Source: Adiantum capillus-veneris
Lineage: Eukaryota; Streptophyta; Polypodiopsida; Polypodiales; Pteridaceae
Length of the DNA: 60,000 nucleotides
Assembly (NCBI GenBank): GCA_014529385.2
Contig: CM043953.1
Location: forward strand, 110,246,549 to 110,306,548
Direction: 5' to 3'
The notes under the pieces were generated by a model. That model worked only from the letters and a program-made list of their open reading frames with translations, made no database searches and had not been told where the DNA came from. A program made the position numbers and the translations under genes. Of the stretch, positions 21,560-34,100 are shown piece by piece. Numbering within the stretch: the first letter of the stretch is position 1; the number at the start of each line of letters is the position of its first letter.

Positions 21560-22150
21560 ATGCAAGTATGCCTCACAAGCCCAAGTAGCACAAGCAAAAG
21601 CCCCACCAATACTTAGTACATAACAGGAATTCTTTCGGGACCATTAGGAGTTGAAAGACCACAACCACTTTTAGGATAACAACCCTCACTACCAGGAACG
21701 AGACCTGTAGGACTTAGATACGCACCAACTGTAGAAGAGCCTGAGGAGCAAGCACTAGTACCAATCCCAGCATATTACGAGGAACCTAGTGAATATGTGA
21801 CCAAAACGGGATACTATCCACCTAAAGAACCCAAAGCACAAAAATTATGGAGCATGATTTGGTCCATTGGACCACCAACTGCTGCACATGCTAGAGGAGA
21901 AGGTAGATGCAACTTGGACGAATGCAGATTTCTATTCATAGCTAATGGAGAATTAGCAAGATCAAGACCTGCTTATCAAGGGCTTCTCGATTAGCACCTC
22001 AACAAACCAAAGGACCTTGTTATAAATGTGGCAGTGACCACGTGATGAGAGACTATCCTCACGATGAAATCATTAGAATGAATGCATATTGCCATGAGTG
22101 TGGGATCACTCATCTGATTCCTGATTGCCCAAAGAACCCCAACAAATGAG
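21560..22150 (+). pseudogene. gag remnant of a degenerate Ty3/gypsy element, with zinc knuckles
   Basis: A plus-strand reading contains Pro/Glu-rich sequence (VPIPAYYEEPSEYVTK, about 21750-21800) and then two adjacent zinc knuckles in another frame. The first, CYKCGSDHVMRDY (about 22019-22060), has Tyr in place of the fourth ligand. The second, CHECGITHLIPDC (about 22090-22130), has the complete C-x2-C-x4-H-x4-C spacing. Several stops and frame changes are present. This is the nucleocapsid end of gag; the protease and RT of the same element follow on the same strand. Confidence 0.75.
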
Positions 22151-23454
22151 CAAAAGTAACGTTAGATATACTTGAGGCATTACCATCTAGTAGCGGGTCA
22201 AAAAACAAAAATGTGATACCAATCCAAGTGATCACAAGAGCCCTAGCTCAAAAAAATGGCAAACAAATCTATCAAAGAAGAACCAAAGACCGATTCACTT
22301 AGCATTGAATGAAAAATTGAGCGAAACTCGTGGAAAGCTAGGAAAGGTAGGAAGGAACGTGAACAGGCTTCCTTAGCCGAGGAACTGAAACAAACAAGAG
22401 AAAAATTGAGGAGATTGGAAGGAAAAACAAACAAAGAAAAGGGGACCCTGAGGAAGCACCAGAGCCAGGCTTCATTGAAAAACCCAAGAGCGTTAGTTCA
22501 AGAGGATGTGTATTGGTAGAAAAGGTCAACGAACCATTAGACGCCCTCCTTAAAGCCTATGATGCACGGCTAAAAAACAATCAAACTCAAGAACAAAGGT
22601 GGATGACATATCCATATGTGAAATTAGAGAACCAAAGGCTTGAAATGTGTCAGAAAATGATTCAAACAGCCCAAGATTTACTAAAACCTCCATTTGGGAA
22701 ACCTGAAGATGCGATCCTTGTCCCATCAGCACCAATGATCCCACCAAACTAGGAGCGAATAAAGCAGGAGTCTAATCAGAAGCATCGACTAGAACTCGAA
22801 GACCCAGCATCAGAACCAATGATAGTGTTGAATACCACGAATAACTCTTCCGAGGGATTCCATTTAGGTATACCAGCGGGGTGTAGAGAAATAGATGGTC
22901 TTGATGAACTATGGAAACAGGTCAGAGAGGCCAACGAAGCTAGTAAGCTAAGCAAACGCGTAAACCAGACCAGTATGGGAAGAAGAGTGTTTTTTCCATA
23001 GATAGAGGAATTTGAAGGAGGATCTCAAATGAATCTAGAGATGCAATCGTATTGAGGAGATCAAAGATATGGTCTATCCATAGACAGCCAACCCCATTTG
23101 ATAAGAACACTACCGTTCTATATAGGAGAGCACGAGGCCAAATCAGATGTTTTTGTAGTCCCATCATAGAGACTCTCTTCCAAGAAAGTCATCAACTCTA
23201 AAGAACACCTGTGACATACACAATAATGTTAGTTGAGCTATTACGAATACGACCGAATATGTGGATGATGGTAGGAAGCTGTCTGAAAAAGTTTGGAGTG
23301 AAGGACCCATTGACACGAATTCAAGAGAGAATCTGGGGAACTCGAACAGCCGCACCTTAACACCAGGCCGGTATCGTTAAACAACGTTGGAGAATACTTT
23401 GACGGAGAAGATGGCAACACAATTCTTTATGTAGAATTTCAAGGTATCACCACC
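22151..23454 (+). pseudogene. Degenerate gag-protease linker of the plus-strand gypsy element
   Basis: Short open frames in several plus-strand frames (for example 22513-22752, hydrophilic, 79 codons) lie between the zinc knuckles and the protease. They show no family signature, but position and orientation fit the linker of this element. Frameshifts separate them. Confidence 0.45.
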
Positions 23455-23736
23455 ATGGCAACTCTTGACAGTGGAGCTGGAGTAGCCATAGCTACAAAAG
23501 AAACTTGGAAAAAATGGAAAAAGCCTACTCTAAGAGCAACACGAATGAAACCTCAACTGGCAAATAGATATATGGAGAAACCCCTAGGGCTTCTAGAGAA
23601 AGTAATTGTCACCTCTTGCGGAATTGAATATGAGCATACATTTGTCATTGTCGATTTTGGTAAGAAGAAAAACTATGACATCATACTTGGGAGACCATTC
23701 ATGAAACAGTTGAATGGTCCAGGATTGGGGGTATGA
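23455..23736 (+). pseudogene. Aspartic protease domain of the plus-strand gypsy element
   Basis: An open 93-codon stretch with the retroviral-type protease pattern: ATLDSGAGVAIATK (DSG catalytic triad, residues about 2-15), GIEYEHTFVIVDFG in the middle and DIILGRPFM near the end (flap-to-helix I-L-G-x-P motif). The catalytic triad is intact although the surrounding element is decayed. Confidence 0.8.
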
Positions 23737-24769
23737 CCATATATACCTGAGAAACATGGAAACAACAACCATGATAAACCTAAAAAACCATAGTTACAAG
23801 GATGTAACAAGAACACGTGTTGAGGAGTTTGATTCAACTACATTAGCCACATTTGAACTTCCAGCATGGTTGGGACAGTACAAACAGCTATGGATGTGTG
23901 GAGCTTCAGATTGTGGAAGCTTAAAGCATGAAGAGTGTATCTTAGAAAGGGATTTAGAAGACAAAGGCTATATCCTAGAACCCTTCCCACAGGAAGAATT
24001 AGAGCCTTTAGGATGGGAACATATTTTGGCAACTTTGGATGTATGTGTTGTGGTTGACGGTCCCACAACAAAGTTTTATGACAAGGATGGCTATAACGTG
24101 ATACCATATCACATGGTCAATGTAGTTGAGGAAGAGGGTTAGAATCAAGCCTCGAATGAACCCGAAATGAGAAAACAAGACGAAGAAGGAGAGGAAGAGT
24201 TGTTTTACGACTCTCCGGAGCATTTCAAGTATGCTTATGATGCTGATGACGAATGCTCTAACAACCCTAGCAATCAAGAAGAGTCCATAACGGATGTCAA
24301 ATTTTATGACTATCAAATCAAAAACCTAGGCGACAACAACATTATACAAAGAAAAGAGCTCTACACATGGCTAGAGAAAATCCGATGCCAAGAGTAAAAA
24401 AGTAAAACACAATTCTTAATGCTTGTAAAGGCAAAAGATTGTGTAAAAGACAAAAGCTCAAGACACTTCACAAAAACTCAAGACACAAAAACAAAAGAGG
24501 GTATTAGGAGCTTAAGAAAGGAAGCTCAAAAGACTAAAAAAGAAACAAAACAAAAGAAACCAAAAGAAGTAGGGATGGATGAGTTCGGGGAACCAAAATG
24601 GACCAAGGTCGAGCGTAAAAAGAAATACCAAGAATTCAAGAGAACATTAAAGGAAGTATGGACAAGGGAGATAGAAAGTGAAGGAGAGAGCACCAAAAAA
24701 GAAAATATGAATGTCCCTTCCCACTATCGAAAATTTACTATCCATTATAGAAAAATAGTAATAACTTAA
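23714..24769 (+). pseudogene. Protease-RT linker of the plus-strand gypsy element
   Basis: Three open frames succeed each other: 23714-24142 (142 codons, acidic, starts one frame off the protease end), 24167-24397 (very acidic) and 24419-24769 (Lys/Glu-rich). They probably formed one continuous spacer before stops and shifts. No catalytic motif is visible. Confidence 0.5.
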
Positions 24770-24872
24770 TCGATAGGGAGAAAACGAAAATGGATCTTAT
24801 GATGGCTTAGAAAACGCAAAACAAATAGACCTAGCAAAACCTGGAGAGGATGCAAGACTGGTCTACATAGCA

Positions 24873-26160
24873 ATGGATTTGAGTACAAAAGAAGAGCTGC
24901 TCATCCAACTCCTCAAGGAGTGTAGAGATGTTTTTGTATGGTCATACAAAGACCTCGAGGGAGTGGATCCATTGATATGTCGACACACGATTTCGTTGAA
25001 GCTTGATGTCAAACCTTGCAGACAACGTCCCTATACGTATAGTGACACATTTGCCAAACGGACTAAAGAGAAAATTGACAAGCTTAAGGAAACGAAATTA
25101 TTGAATACACTGATTAGGTGTCACCAATCGTGGTTGTCCCCAAGAAAAATGAAAAATTACGCGTATGTGTAAATCTCAAAAAATTGAATGCCACAACAAT
25201 AAAAGACAACTATCCCTTACCAATCACGGAACATGTGCTCGAGCGAGTGGCTCGCAAACAAGCCTAATCATTCTTAGACGGATTCTCTGGATCCAACCAA
25301 TTGACTATCGCAATAGAAGACCAATAAAAAATGGCATTCACCACGGAATGGGAAATCTATGCTTATAGAGAAATGCCTATCGGCTTAACCACGTATCAGT
25401 CACATTCCAAAAGCTAATGACGCACACCTTTAAAGAATCCTTGCGGGTATTCTTGGAAATTTACATGGACGACCTTTGTGTTCACTCTATCCTTAGAGCA
25501 AAACACATTGAGCATCTGAGAAAGATATTCGAGAAGTGCACGACTTATATAGTTTGCCTAAATCCTGAAAAATATATCTTCATAGTAAGGCAAAACAGAA
25601 TCTTGGAACATATTGTCTTTGAGAATGGTATATCTACAATTCTTAACAAGATCAAGATAATTGTGTAATGCCAAGACCAACTACTACCAAACAGGTGCAA
25701 TCCTTCATGAGACACTGTGAATACTATCGAACGGTTCATATACGTGTATACAATCATTGCACAACCCCTGTATAGATTGAAAGTTGTCTTTGATTCGACA
25801 AAAGAGAGTCGGGAGTTATTCACAAAACTTAAAGATGCACCTATATCAACACCAATACTCAAAGCACCGGATTGGAGTAGAGTATTCCATGTTCACATCG
25901 ATGTTTCAACATTTGCAATTAGTTGTATCTTTGCCCAAATAAGAAAAGGAACAGTGGATATTCCACTCTCCTATGCTAGCCAAAGGTTGAACAGACCACG
26001 AAACGAGAAGCGTTAAGTATGATATATGCCGTAAAAAAATTTAAGAATAACAAATCGTTGTTCTTCACAGATCACCAAGCTCTCTTGTATATGGTAAAGA
26101 AACCTTGCAATACAAAGAGGATTGTTTGATAGTTCATCATATTGCTTGAGTTTGAATTTA
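24873..26160 (+). pseudogene. RT and RNase H of the plus-strand gypsy element
   Basis: RT pieces in order: FVWSYKDLEGVDPLICRHTI (24930-24990), RQRPYTYSDTFAKRTKEKI (about 25020-25075), a VVPKKNEKLRVCVNLKKLNA reading around 25130-25190 in another frame, and the catalytic box FLEIYMDDLCVHS (about 25450-25488) followed by HIEHLRKIFEKC. RNase H follows as HIDVSTFAISCIFAQ and LSYASQRLNRP (25895-26000), then DHQALLYMVKKPCNTKRIV (about 26070-26125), in shifting frames. Multiple stops and frameshifts make it inactive. No integrase was found after it, so the 3' end is missing or too decayed to see. Confidence 0.85.
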
Positions 26161-27690
26161 CGGTTGTGGTGAAGAAAGACAACACACCTCCAAGTTTTTG
26201 TTTACATCTCTACCCTTGCATGCACAATTAACCATAAACTTCATTGTCTTTTCATCTTTATTCTCATACCCATCACTACATGATGGAAGAGAGTTTCACA
26301 TATAAAAAACTGTTCTATAGAAGAGCGGTGTCATAAGAAGTAAAAAAAGAAAAAAGATGAAAGAAGCATGTGCCCACAATTTTTGAAAATAGTATGGGTA
26401 GCAGAATCCAAGGAGATCCTCTCCGTCTCTCTCTCTCTCTCTCTGAAACATGTTCCTCATCCTCCTAGACATGACAATAATTGCGTTTGCAGTTCATATG
26501 CACATACATAACTCATTGCCACTTCTGCAAACATCGTGCTGAGCATCTGTCCAACCTTTCAACAGTCTGGACAAACTTATCTGCCAACAAGAAAAGTGCA
26601 TTTTTATCGTCCCCCCCCCCCCTCAGCTCTACGTCCCAGACAAGCGAGCCTGAGCCTATGCCCTCTCCCTGTCACACACAATGGCAGTTACCCTTCCACT
26701 CCAGCGTGGCTGCCATCTCATGACCAGCAGAGCCCTCAAACTAGGCCACCCCTTCCTCTGTGCCTTCGAACATCTGACTTGTCGACACTGCCACAATAAT
26801 CAGTTTCAAATTACTTTAAAATCTTGAGCAAGACCGCCCACCCACTGCAACCAGGTAGGCCATACAATCCTACAAGGCACCAGACCGCCCACCCACTGCA
26901 ACCAGGTAGGCCATACAATCCTACAAGGCACCCACCCAAGTAATCACTACCCAGCCTCAATACACCCGTGCCATAACACAAAAAAGAAAATGTATTTAAC
27001 AAACACTTACCAAATGAAATCTCAGGCTGAGATAAACAAAACCATTCCAATCAGAAAGGCCAAAAAAATCTTCAACGTTCTACAACTACTCACCAAGAAC
27101 AAAAGCGTCACGCACACCAAGTCTGCTGACAAAGTCCACATTTGTTCTATTCCACAGCCTACTATACACAAGAACAAATGCAAAAAAGCACCTTTCAAGA
27201 AAATAAGTGTACCACCATCCATAGACAAGAAGAGATTCCCTGTTACATTTCTAGAAATTTCCATCACTGCTGTTTAACATTTCCCGCATTCATAATGGCC
27301 ACAAGAAAGACCCACAATTTGGAAACAGGCTCCTTGACAAAAGAGGTAGAATATTAGAGAAAAAATCTGCACATGTGTGAACCAGCAGAACAACCAGACA
27401 CTAAACAGGGTGTTCCAATTCTCAAAATACAAGACCCTCCACGACTCCACGTTACAGGAAGATCGACAAAATCGGATCTAAACTTGCATTCACCCAGATA
27501 AGTTACTCAGGATAGATCAGGACCAATCCAGAAATTTATCAATCGAACGAACACCATTCTATGTAATGTCATTCCGGACCCATCCAAAAAAACGTAAAAC
27601 AGATATTCCTAGAGCTTTGGCATGGCAAAATAGAAAAGAGAGAATACATCCAGTCACAATTTCATATTTGATATCCATACAGACAGTTTG
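26161..27690. other. No gene; 3' flank of eIF1A and unassigned sequence
   Basis: No supported coding sequence. A short CT tract lies at about 26429-26444. The minus-strand eIF1A 3' untranslated region probably occupies the right end. Confidence 0.5.
26830..26933. repeat. Perfect tandem duplication, period 52 bp
   Basis: AGACCGCCCACCCACTGCAA starts at 26830 and at 26882, and the whole 52-bp unit ending TACAAGGCACC is repeated without visible change. Confidence 0.92.
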
Positions 27691-27957
27691 AGCTACTTAA
27701 TTGTCTGGATAAAAAATTACAAATACTTTCATGGCGATATATTGAAGACCATACATACAGAGTTCTTGTGACAAGAAATCACATAAAAAGCCCTGTGTGT
27801 GGGAAAAAAGTATTCCAACCGCATCAAGAATTCCAATAAAAGCCCCAACATGCAAAAAACCATAGCATGCAAGGCCTTGACAGAAAATCCTAGATATGGC
27901 TCCCAGGTTAACAGGCACAGGCTTTAAATACTCAAAAAAGTATGCTGTTCTCACAGA

Positions 27958-28395
27958 TCAGATCTTATCAATGTCCTCATCTTCGAATTCCAGGTAGTCA
28001 TCACCAGCACCATCATCTTCTTCATCCATGCCACCTGCAATACCTTCATTGAGGCGGACATTGTCAGGAAGCTCTCCGTATGCCTTAAGAAGACGAGCTT
28101 CATCAGGCTGATACTTGAGGATCACATCAGCCTTGTCATCCTGATAGTCACGCAGCCCAACGAGAATAATGTCTCCAGAAGCGATCCATACCTTCTTATG
28201 CATCTTACCCCGAATGTGACAGAGCCTCTTGTTACCATCTATACACAGAGCTTCGCAGCGACCATTGCCAAGCATTCTGAGCACTTGTGCGTATTCTTGC
28301 CCATCTTCTTTGAAGACCAACTCTCGCTTCTCATCGTCTGCTTCGTTCTTTCCTCTCTTGCGGTTCTTTCCTCCCTTTCCCTTGTTCTTCGGCAT
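27958..28395 (-). CDS. eIF1A: Translation initiation factor eIF1A
   Basis: An intact intronless frame of 145 codons (start [18 protein letters not shown], stop TGA at 27958). eIF1A binds the A-site region of the 40S ribosomal subunit, helps recruit the ternary complex and takes part in scanning and start-codon choice. A basic N-terminal tail (about residues 1-21) is followed by the S1-like OB fold (about 22-95; [18 protein letters not shown] and [16 protein letters not shown]), a helical segment ([13 protein letters not shown]) and an acidic C-terminal tail. The end, EDIDKI, corresponds to the conserved element that contacts eIF5B. Length and sequence agree with land-plant eIF1A throughout, with no missing segment. 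The ATG context (AGCCATGCC) is good. This is the only clearly functional single-copy-type host gene in the window. A retrocopy cannot be excluded, since plant eIF1A genes may also lack coding introns. Confidence 0.96.
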   Translation of the reverse strand: MPKNKGKGGKNRKRGKNEADDEKRELVFKEDGQEYAQVLRMLGNGRCEALCIDGNKRLCHIRGKMHKKVWIASGDIILVGLRDYQDDKADVILKYQPDEARLLKAYGELPDNVRLNEGIAGGMDEEDDGAGDDYLEFEDEDIDKI

Positions 28396-28860
28396 GGCTC
28401 GCTCGCAGGCTTATTGGCTATGAAGAAGCGGTGCTGGAGCTTACCCTAGAACGCAGGATCGTTTAATGGAAGTGATGCCCTTAAAATGCAACGCTACCTC
28501 GCTGAATCGGTTTACATAATAGTCGGTTGGGGAAAGGACGGCACTAGGTGTGCCCCTAACTAGGGCTAGAGTCTAGACGGAGGCAACCCGGTGCGCTTTC
28601 AGGCCAACCACAAGGAGTCGCGACTCGCACCAACTCAAGACAATCGCCCATGTATCATCAATCGACAAGAATAAGTTATTGATCGCTGATTGGATTTTTG
28701 TTAATTAATTTGGATTCACAACCTTACTGACTAGCGGACCAGTTTGGTGACACGACTTAAAGCAAATTGGGCTAACCCCTTGAACCTCAACTTGCACTCT
28801 TGTGTGCCCCATCTCCCACCACAAGCATGTTGCAAATCATCCACAAAGCTGCTCACATTC
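28396..28860 (-). promoter_or_regulatory. 5' flank of eIF1A
   Basis: GC-richer sequence upstream of the eIF1A start with no open frame of note. It should hold the 5' untranslated region and promoter, but no clear TATA box or intron could be assigned. Confidence 0.4.
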
Positions 28861-28867
28861 TCGAAAT

Positions 28868-28870
<3 letters not shown>

Positions 28871-28900
<30 letters not shown>
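28871..28900. repeat. (GA)n microsatellite
   Basis: About 15 GA units. Confidence 0.95.
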
Positions 28901-28906
<6 letters not shown>

Positions 28907-29003
28907 TATCTTCCTCGGAGGTCAAATATGACCTATGGGACCAAATGAACATATAACGTGGTGTGAGTGGAAGTCATAAGTGATTCTCGATGCTCAAAAA
29001 TGG

Positions 29004-29382
29004 CTAAAATGAACGTCGCAATAGAGAGTCCACATCGTGGTTGGAGAGGAAGGTATGTAGGGAGAGCTCGTGGATGAATATATGGGGAAAAGAGGACCTA
29101 ATGTGGTCAAAATTTGAGCACTCAAGTAGTGTGTGGTACTCACTCTCTCGCACTTGACGATGGCATAAAGTGCAAAGTCGATGAGACTCCTCTCTAGTGC
29201 CCCAATGTCCTTTCTCGCAGTTTAGAGAATGAGAGCTAAGATGAATGAAGGCAATGGTGCACCAGGATGGGCTCAAGGATGTAGAGATGGGTTCGGTTAC
29301 CTCATTCGGAGAAGAAGAGAGATTTGTAGTTTGGGGCAATGTGTGTGGTGTAATGGCTGAAGCAAGAACCTCTGGATTTCTC

Positions 29383-29384
<2 letters not shown>
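29004..29384 (-). pseudogene. C-terminal remnant of a non-LTR retrotransposon (LINE-type) protein
   Basis: A minus-strand frame ends with RLCTLC, a spacer, then EYHTLLECSNFDHIR. This C-x2-C...H-x4-C pattern preceded by a small hydrophilic domain (HSLNCEKGHWG) is the typical tail that follows the RT domain in many LINE-type proteins. The upstream part is Ser/Thr/Pro-rich, then runs into a GA microsatellite, so nothing of the RT itself is left. Fragment only. Confidence 0.6.

Positions 29385-29434
<50 letters not shown>
29385..29434. repeat. (GA)n microsatellite
   Basis: About 24 GA units that end exactly where the copia LTR begins (TGTTGGG at 29435). Confidence 0.95.
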
Positions 29435-29436
<2 letters not shown>

Positions 29437-29525
29437 TTGGGATTCAAGCCAACTGGCTGGACATCCCACTTACTACTAACCCATCTACTAACTTAACCAT
29501 TATACACTTATTCTTTAATACAATA
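29435..29525 (+). mobile_element. 5' LTR of copia element B, left part (split by the chromovirus)
   Basis: It starts TGTTGGGATTC and continues after the 9.0-kb insertion at 38559, where the rest of the LTR runs to a CA end next to a PBS (38672-38683). Joined length is about 200 bp, close to the 192-bp LTR of copia element A at 52752-58210. Confidence 0.75.
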
Positions 29526-31019
29526 TGTAATGCAAATGGCCTATGAACTTTGAGAATAGCGGAATTAAGAGAATTAGAGTGAGCATTTTTGTGAGATTAC
29601 TTTGAGAACTTGGAGGGTGAACTTAATTGATGGTAGCAACATATACATAGTACTTAATTAACTTGGCATGAACAATACTTTTGCAAGAAAGAGAATATTA
29701 GAGAGCATGACAATAGATGAGGACCGGATTTACTTGGAGTCGGTCCCCCCTCCAAAAGGCGTTTGTATTATAGATTCTCCCATCAAGAGAGACTTTGTTA
29801 CAATACAATCTTTGTGTTCTTTGTGACCTTGGTGATGCTATGAAGATGAAAAGCTTCATGCATCAAGAGCTTAACATAAACTTTGCAAAATCATTAACTA
29901 TCCCAAGCCTCAGTCCCAAGGCCTCAAACACCTTCGAAGGTGGAGAGAGCTAGCGGGGAATGAGGGTAGGGAAGAGGAAGAAGAAACATTCTATATGAGA
30001 AAGAAATAGTTCATCACTTATCATCACTCTTCTTGCTTAGCATATCATAATAGCATAGTAATGAAGATGAAGAAGATGGGAAGCTTAAGCATTGAAGCAT
30101 GGCTCTTGGTTGGATTTGCATTCCATAGCCAAGAGTGTTGGTGTAGGCTCTCCACTTCTCAACAAACTTGGAGAAGGAGATGGAGCTCTTACATTTTGCA
30201 ATCCATACAATGAGAGAATGTGTGTGTGTATGTGGGAGAGTATACCCCCCCCCTCTCTCATGCTTGGTCCACCTCTCTCTCTCTCTCTCTCGTATTATTT
30301 TATTATTTCCTTTGGACATGTGTCCTCTTTTTCCTCTTTTGAAAAAAAGAACTTAATTATTTATTTTTATGTATCTAAATTCTCATTGGACCCCTTTGAG
30401 ACCTAATCAATAGAATTCAAGCACATCACGAGGGCCACAAGTGGAGGATCATTTGAACATGTGTCTTTTATGTTTATTAAGTCATTTGGTTGAATGGAAT
30501 ATTTCAAGGACTTATTCAATCAAGCAAGCATGTGTCTTTTATGCTTATTAAGTCATTTGGTTGAATGGGATACTTCAAGGACTTATTCAATCAAGCATGG
30601 ACGTTCACTTATCTTTGAATTTAACATTTCAAAAGCCTTAATCATTTAAGCATAAAAATCACCTCAAGCTTCGGGCAAAGTTTCCACATTCACTTTAAGC
30701 GTCTTAGCACCTCATCCTTGGGTACAATTCCCACCTCGAGGTTAGCCTTAGCTTGCGTAAGGTCAAATGACTTTTTAACACTAACTTTTGGAGGTCTTTA
30801 ATGAAGCTAACCCTAAGTTCTTTTAAGCTCCATTAGGTTGCATTGCTCTTTGACAGACCATCTCTCATTTGGACCCCTTTATCATTGGCCCCATGTTGAG
30901 ATAGATCCGTAAGCACATGTCTATATTCTAACCCTTGTTCCCGTTTATTATCCCATATTAAATGATCAGTTTAATATGAGAAAATCATTTGGATTGGTTA
31001 GATATTATATTTTATGACA
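29526..31019 (-). mobile_element. 3' LTR of the chromovirus (1494 bp)
   Basis: Begins TGTAATGC and ends ATGACA. It matches the right LTR (36430-38553) almost throughout by eye, except for the insertion there and small indels. It contains a short C run and CT tract near 30246-30290, also present in the other LTR. Confidence 0.93.
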
Positions 31020-31045
31020 TCACCTCTCTCTTGAAATCATAGTCG
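31020..31045 (-). other. Polypurine tract of the chromovirus
   Basis: Minus-strand TTTCAAGAGAGAGGTGA directly precedes the 3' LTR start (TGTCATAAAA); it primes plus-strand DNA synthesis in LTR elements. Confidence 0.75.
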
Positions 31046-31201
31046 TCCTCGACTATGAGGTAAAGGAAATAAAGCCATAGTCATTAGTCAATTTGTCTTA
31101 GCGGGTAGAGGATCCCTTTTTACCCTACGACATCATTCCAAGATGGATGACTAATCCATTTGGTGCTTGGGTGACATAGCTGCCGCAAGCATGTCTGCTC
31201 T

Positions 31202-33130
31202 TTAGTCCATTTCAACCTCCCAAGTAGAGTGACAAATTCTACATGGTGTTTGAGAGACGTAGTCATCACAAACATGATTCTTAGTATGCATACTACTTAA
31301 ATTTGTGCAGTGGATTCCTTGCATCCATCTAGCATCTTCAAAAGGATAATTTTTGGACTTAATAATATACCGTCGGATAATCTTACCATGTCGTAGTACC
31401 TTGTCTTCATGCCGAAGGATAGCTTCGGATTGTAGCACCTCTTCTTGGTCTTCGATTTCGGGAGGGTCTTCAATAATTGGTTCATTTGGAGGCTCTCCTT
31501 TGTAGGGCTTAAGTAAGCTCACATTAAAAGCATTGTGTATGAACCAATGGTTAGGCAACTTGAGTTGATAAGCCACCTCATTGATTGGCTTCAAAATTTG
31601 AAAAGGACAATAGTATCTTTTTGCTAGTTTAACATAATACTTTTGATGGGCTGTTGGATTTTTGCCCGTCGTTTGCCTCAATCGAGCCTTAGGAAACTTA
31701 AGTAAGACCCAATCATTTTCTTTGAACGTTAAGGCCCTTCTGTGCTTCTCAACAGCAGCTTTTTGTTTTAGTTGAGAGATGGATATAGCCTCCTTAATCT
31801 TTTGAAAAGATGCTTGCAGGTCACGGCTATACTCATCGGCAACGAAGATCTTCCCATGTACTTTAAGTAGTAAGGGACTTTTAGGTCTTCCCTCTATGAT
31901 TTCAAAAGGTGCTTTTCCCGTAGAAGTATGTATAGTATTATTATACGCATACTCTACAAGAGGTAAGTACTTTTCCCATTGTGAGCGTTGATCTACTTCT
32001 GTAACATAGGTCTTTAGTAGATCAAGAATCGTAAGATTGGCTATCTCACTTTGGCCATCTATTTGTGGGTGATAGGCCGAAGAGAAATTCAATCTTGTTC
32101 CTAGATTTTCGAAGAGACCTTTCTAGAAATTACTGGTCATTCTAGGATCTCTATCTGATACGATGGATGTTGGCAATCCATGGTGTTTGAAAATCTGGGA
32201 TATAAAGAGAGTTTCCATTTGGTGTGCCTTAATAGTCTTCTTGATATGGATAAAGTGTGCTTGCTTGCTAAACCTGTCGACTATTGTCCATATTCCCGTA
32301 TTCCCATGGATAGACTTAGGTAATCTAAAGATAAAATCCATGGTTATGCTCTCCCATGGTGAATTAGTGATTGGCAATGGCTGGAGTAATCCAGGTTGCT
32401 TTCCTCTGTCATACTTGGTCTTTTGGCATACCACACATTTTGAAACATACTCTTGTATGTCCACTTTCATGGTAGGCCAATAAAAGTACGTCTCTACTCC
32501 TCGAAGAGTAGGTTGAATGCCTCTATGCCCCGCATAGGGAGGAGCATGGGATTCATACATGACTTTCTCACGAAGAGAGTGGGTAACACATAGCCTATTG
32601 CCATGGAGAAGATAACCATCCTGCAAGGTGAATGGTTCCTCTTTCTTCCCCAAAGCAAGGGTGGACATTATGTCTTTAAAGTCAGGGTCAGTAGCATACT
32701 CAGCTATCATAGAAGATAGATCATTGTGAGTTGCTATAGACACAACATTAACTTTTGGTCGTCGTGAAAGTGCATCAGCCACTTGATTATGCTTACCAGC
32801 AATGTGAGCAGTGTGGAAATTAAATTGTGAAAGAAAATTTGCCCACCTCATTTGTTTGTGGGAATGCTTTGTTTGCGTCATGAAGTAATTGAGACTTTGA
32901 TGGTCTGTTCGTAAAATGAATGGAGTCCCCAATAAATAGTGCTTCCATGTGTCTAGGGCATGTAGAACAGCTAAAAGCTCTTTCTCATAAATGCCCAAGA
33001 CCTGTTCATCTGTATTGAGCCTTCGGCTCTCATATGCTATGGCATGCCCTTCTTGAAGCAAGATTGCTCCAAGGCAATCACCACAAGCATCACATTGGAC
33101 CTCAAATAGCTTTGAGAGATCCGAACGCAT
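31202..33130 (-). pseudogene. RNase H, integrase and chromodomain part of chromovirus pol
   Basis: Two minus-strand frames, 33130-32123 and 32092-31202, are in register apart from an in-frame TAG at 32123-32125. RNase H: FEVQCDACGDCLGAIL, ELLAVLHAL, LRTDHQSLNYF and HNQVADALSRR. The integrase zinc domain has HAPPYAGHRG and CVVCQKTK. The core carboxylates are in TMDFIFRLP, VSDRDPRM and the E of DGQSEIANL. The C-terminus has a chromodomain-like stretch (ILRHEDKVLRHG, YIIKSKNYPFEDARW; about 31420-31310), which defines the chromovirus lineage and is thought to steer integration to modified histones. One stop apart, this half of pol is well preserved. Confidence 0.93.
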
Positions 33131-34100
33131 GAGGACTGGTTGAGAGGTAAGCTTCTCTTTGAGCTTGTCAAAAGATTTTTTCTCTTTAGCAGTCCATGAT
33201 ACTTAACGTTCTTCTTTGTTAAGTCATGTAATGGTCCTTCTATTTGAGAAAATTTTGCTATGAAGCGTCTATAGTATGCACACATACCAATAAAGCTTCT
33301 TAGCTCATATAGATTCCTTGGATTAGGCCATGCTTTTATTACCTCTAACTTCGATGGATCCATATGGACACCATCTTGAGAGATAATATGACCTAAGTAT
33401 TGAATCTCTTGAAGGAAAAAATCGTTTTTCTTTTGGTTGAGAAAAAGCTTGTTCTCCCTCAATGCTTGAAAAATCACATGGAGATGTTGCTTGTGTTCCT
33501 CCAAGGACTTGGAGTAGATGATGATATCATCAAAGAACACTCCAGTGAACTTGCGGTAGGGTCTAAGTATTTTCTCCATCAAACAATTGAATGTGGCAGG
33601 TGCATTGGTCAAGCCAAAAGGCATGACTAGATATTCATAAAGACCAAACATGGTACGAAACGCGGTCTTTATGATATCTTCCTCCACTATCCTTATTTGA
33701 TGATAGCCACTTTTAAGGTCAATCCTACTGAAGTAGAAAGAGTCTTGTAGCTTATCAAACAGATCTTCTACCCGAGGTACGGAAAATCTGTTTTTGATAG
33801 TGATATGGTTTAGTACGAGATAGTCCACACACATGCAGTATGTACCATCTTTCTTTTGCACTAAAAGGACTGGAGAACAAAAGGGAGAGGAGCTAGGCCT
33901 CACCATCCCTTTGTCTACCAATTCTTGTACTTGCCTCATAATCTCCTCTTGTTGAGCTTGGGAAACTCGATAAGGAGGCTTGTTAGGCGGTGAGCTTCCT
34001 GATAGGAGCTCAATTAGATGGTCATCATCCCCTCGTTTTGGAGGCAAGTCCATAGGGATATCATCGATGAACACATCTTGGAATCCTTTTATAAAGTTAG
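33131..34100 (-). pseudogene. Reverse transcriptase domain of chromovirus pol
   Basis: Inside the open minus-strand frame 34449-33037. Motifs include MVRPSSSPFCSPVLLVQKKD, RVEDLFDKLQDS, FSRIDLKSGYHQIR, MPFGLTNAPATF, the catalytic FFDDIIIYS (about 33540-33514), QYLGHIISQDG and WPNPRNLYELRSFIGMCAYY. A one-base loss near 33200 (KYHG instead of the expected KYHW) throws the frame off just before RNase H, so RT and RNase H are now in different frames. Confidence 0.94.
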
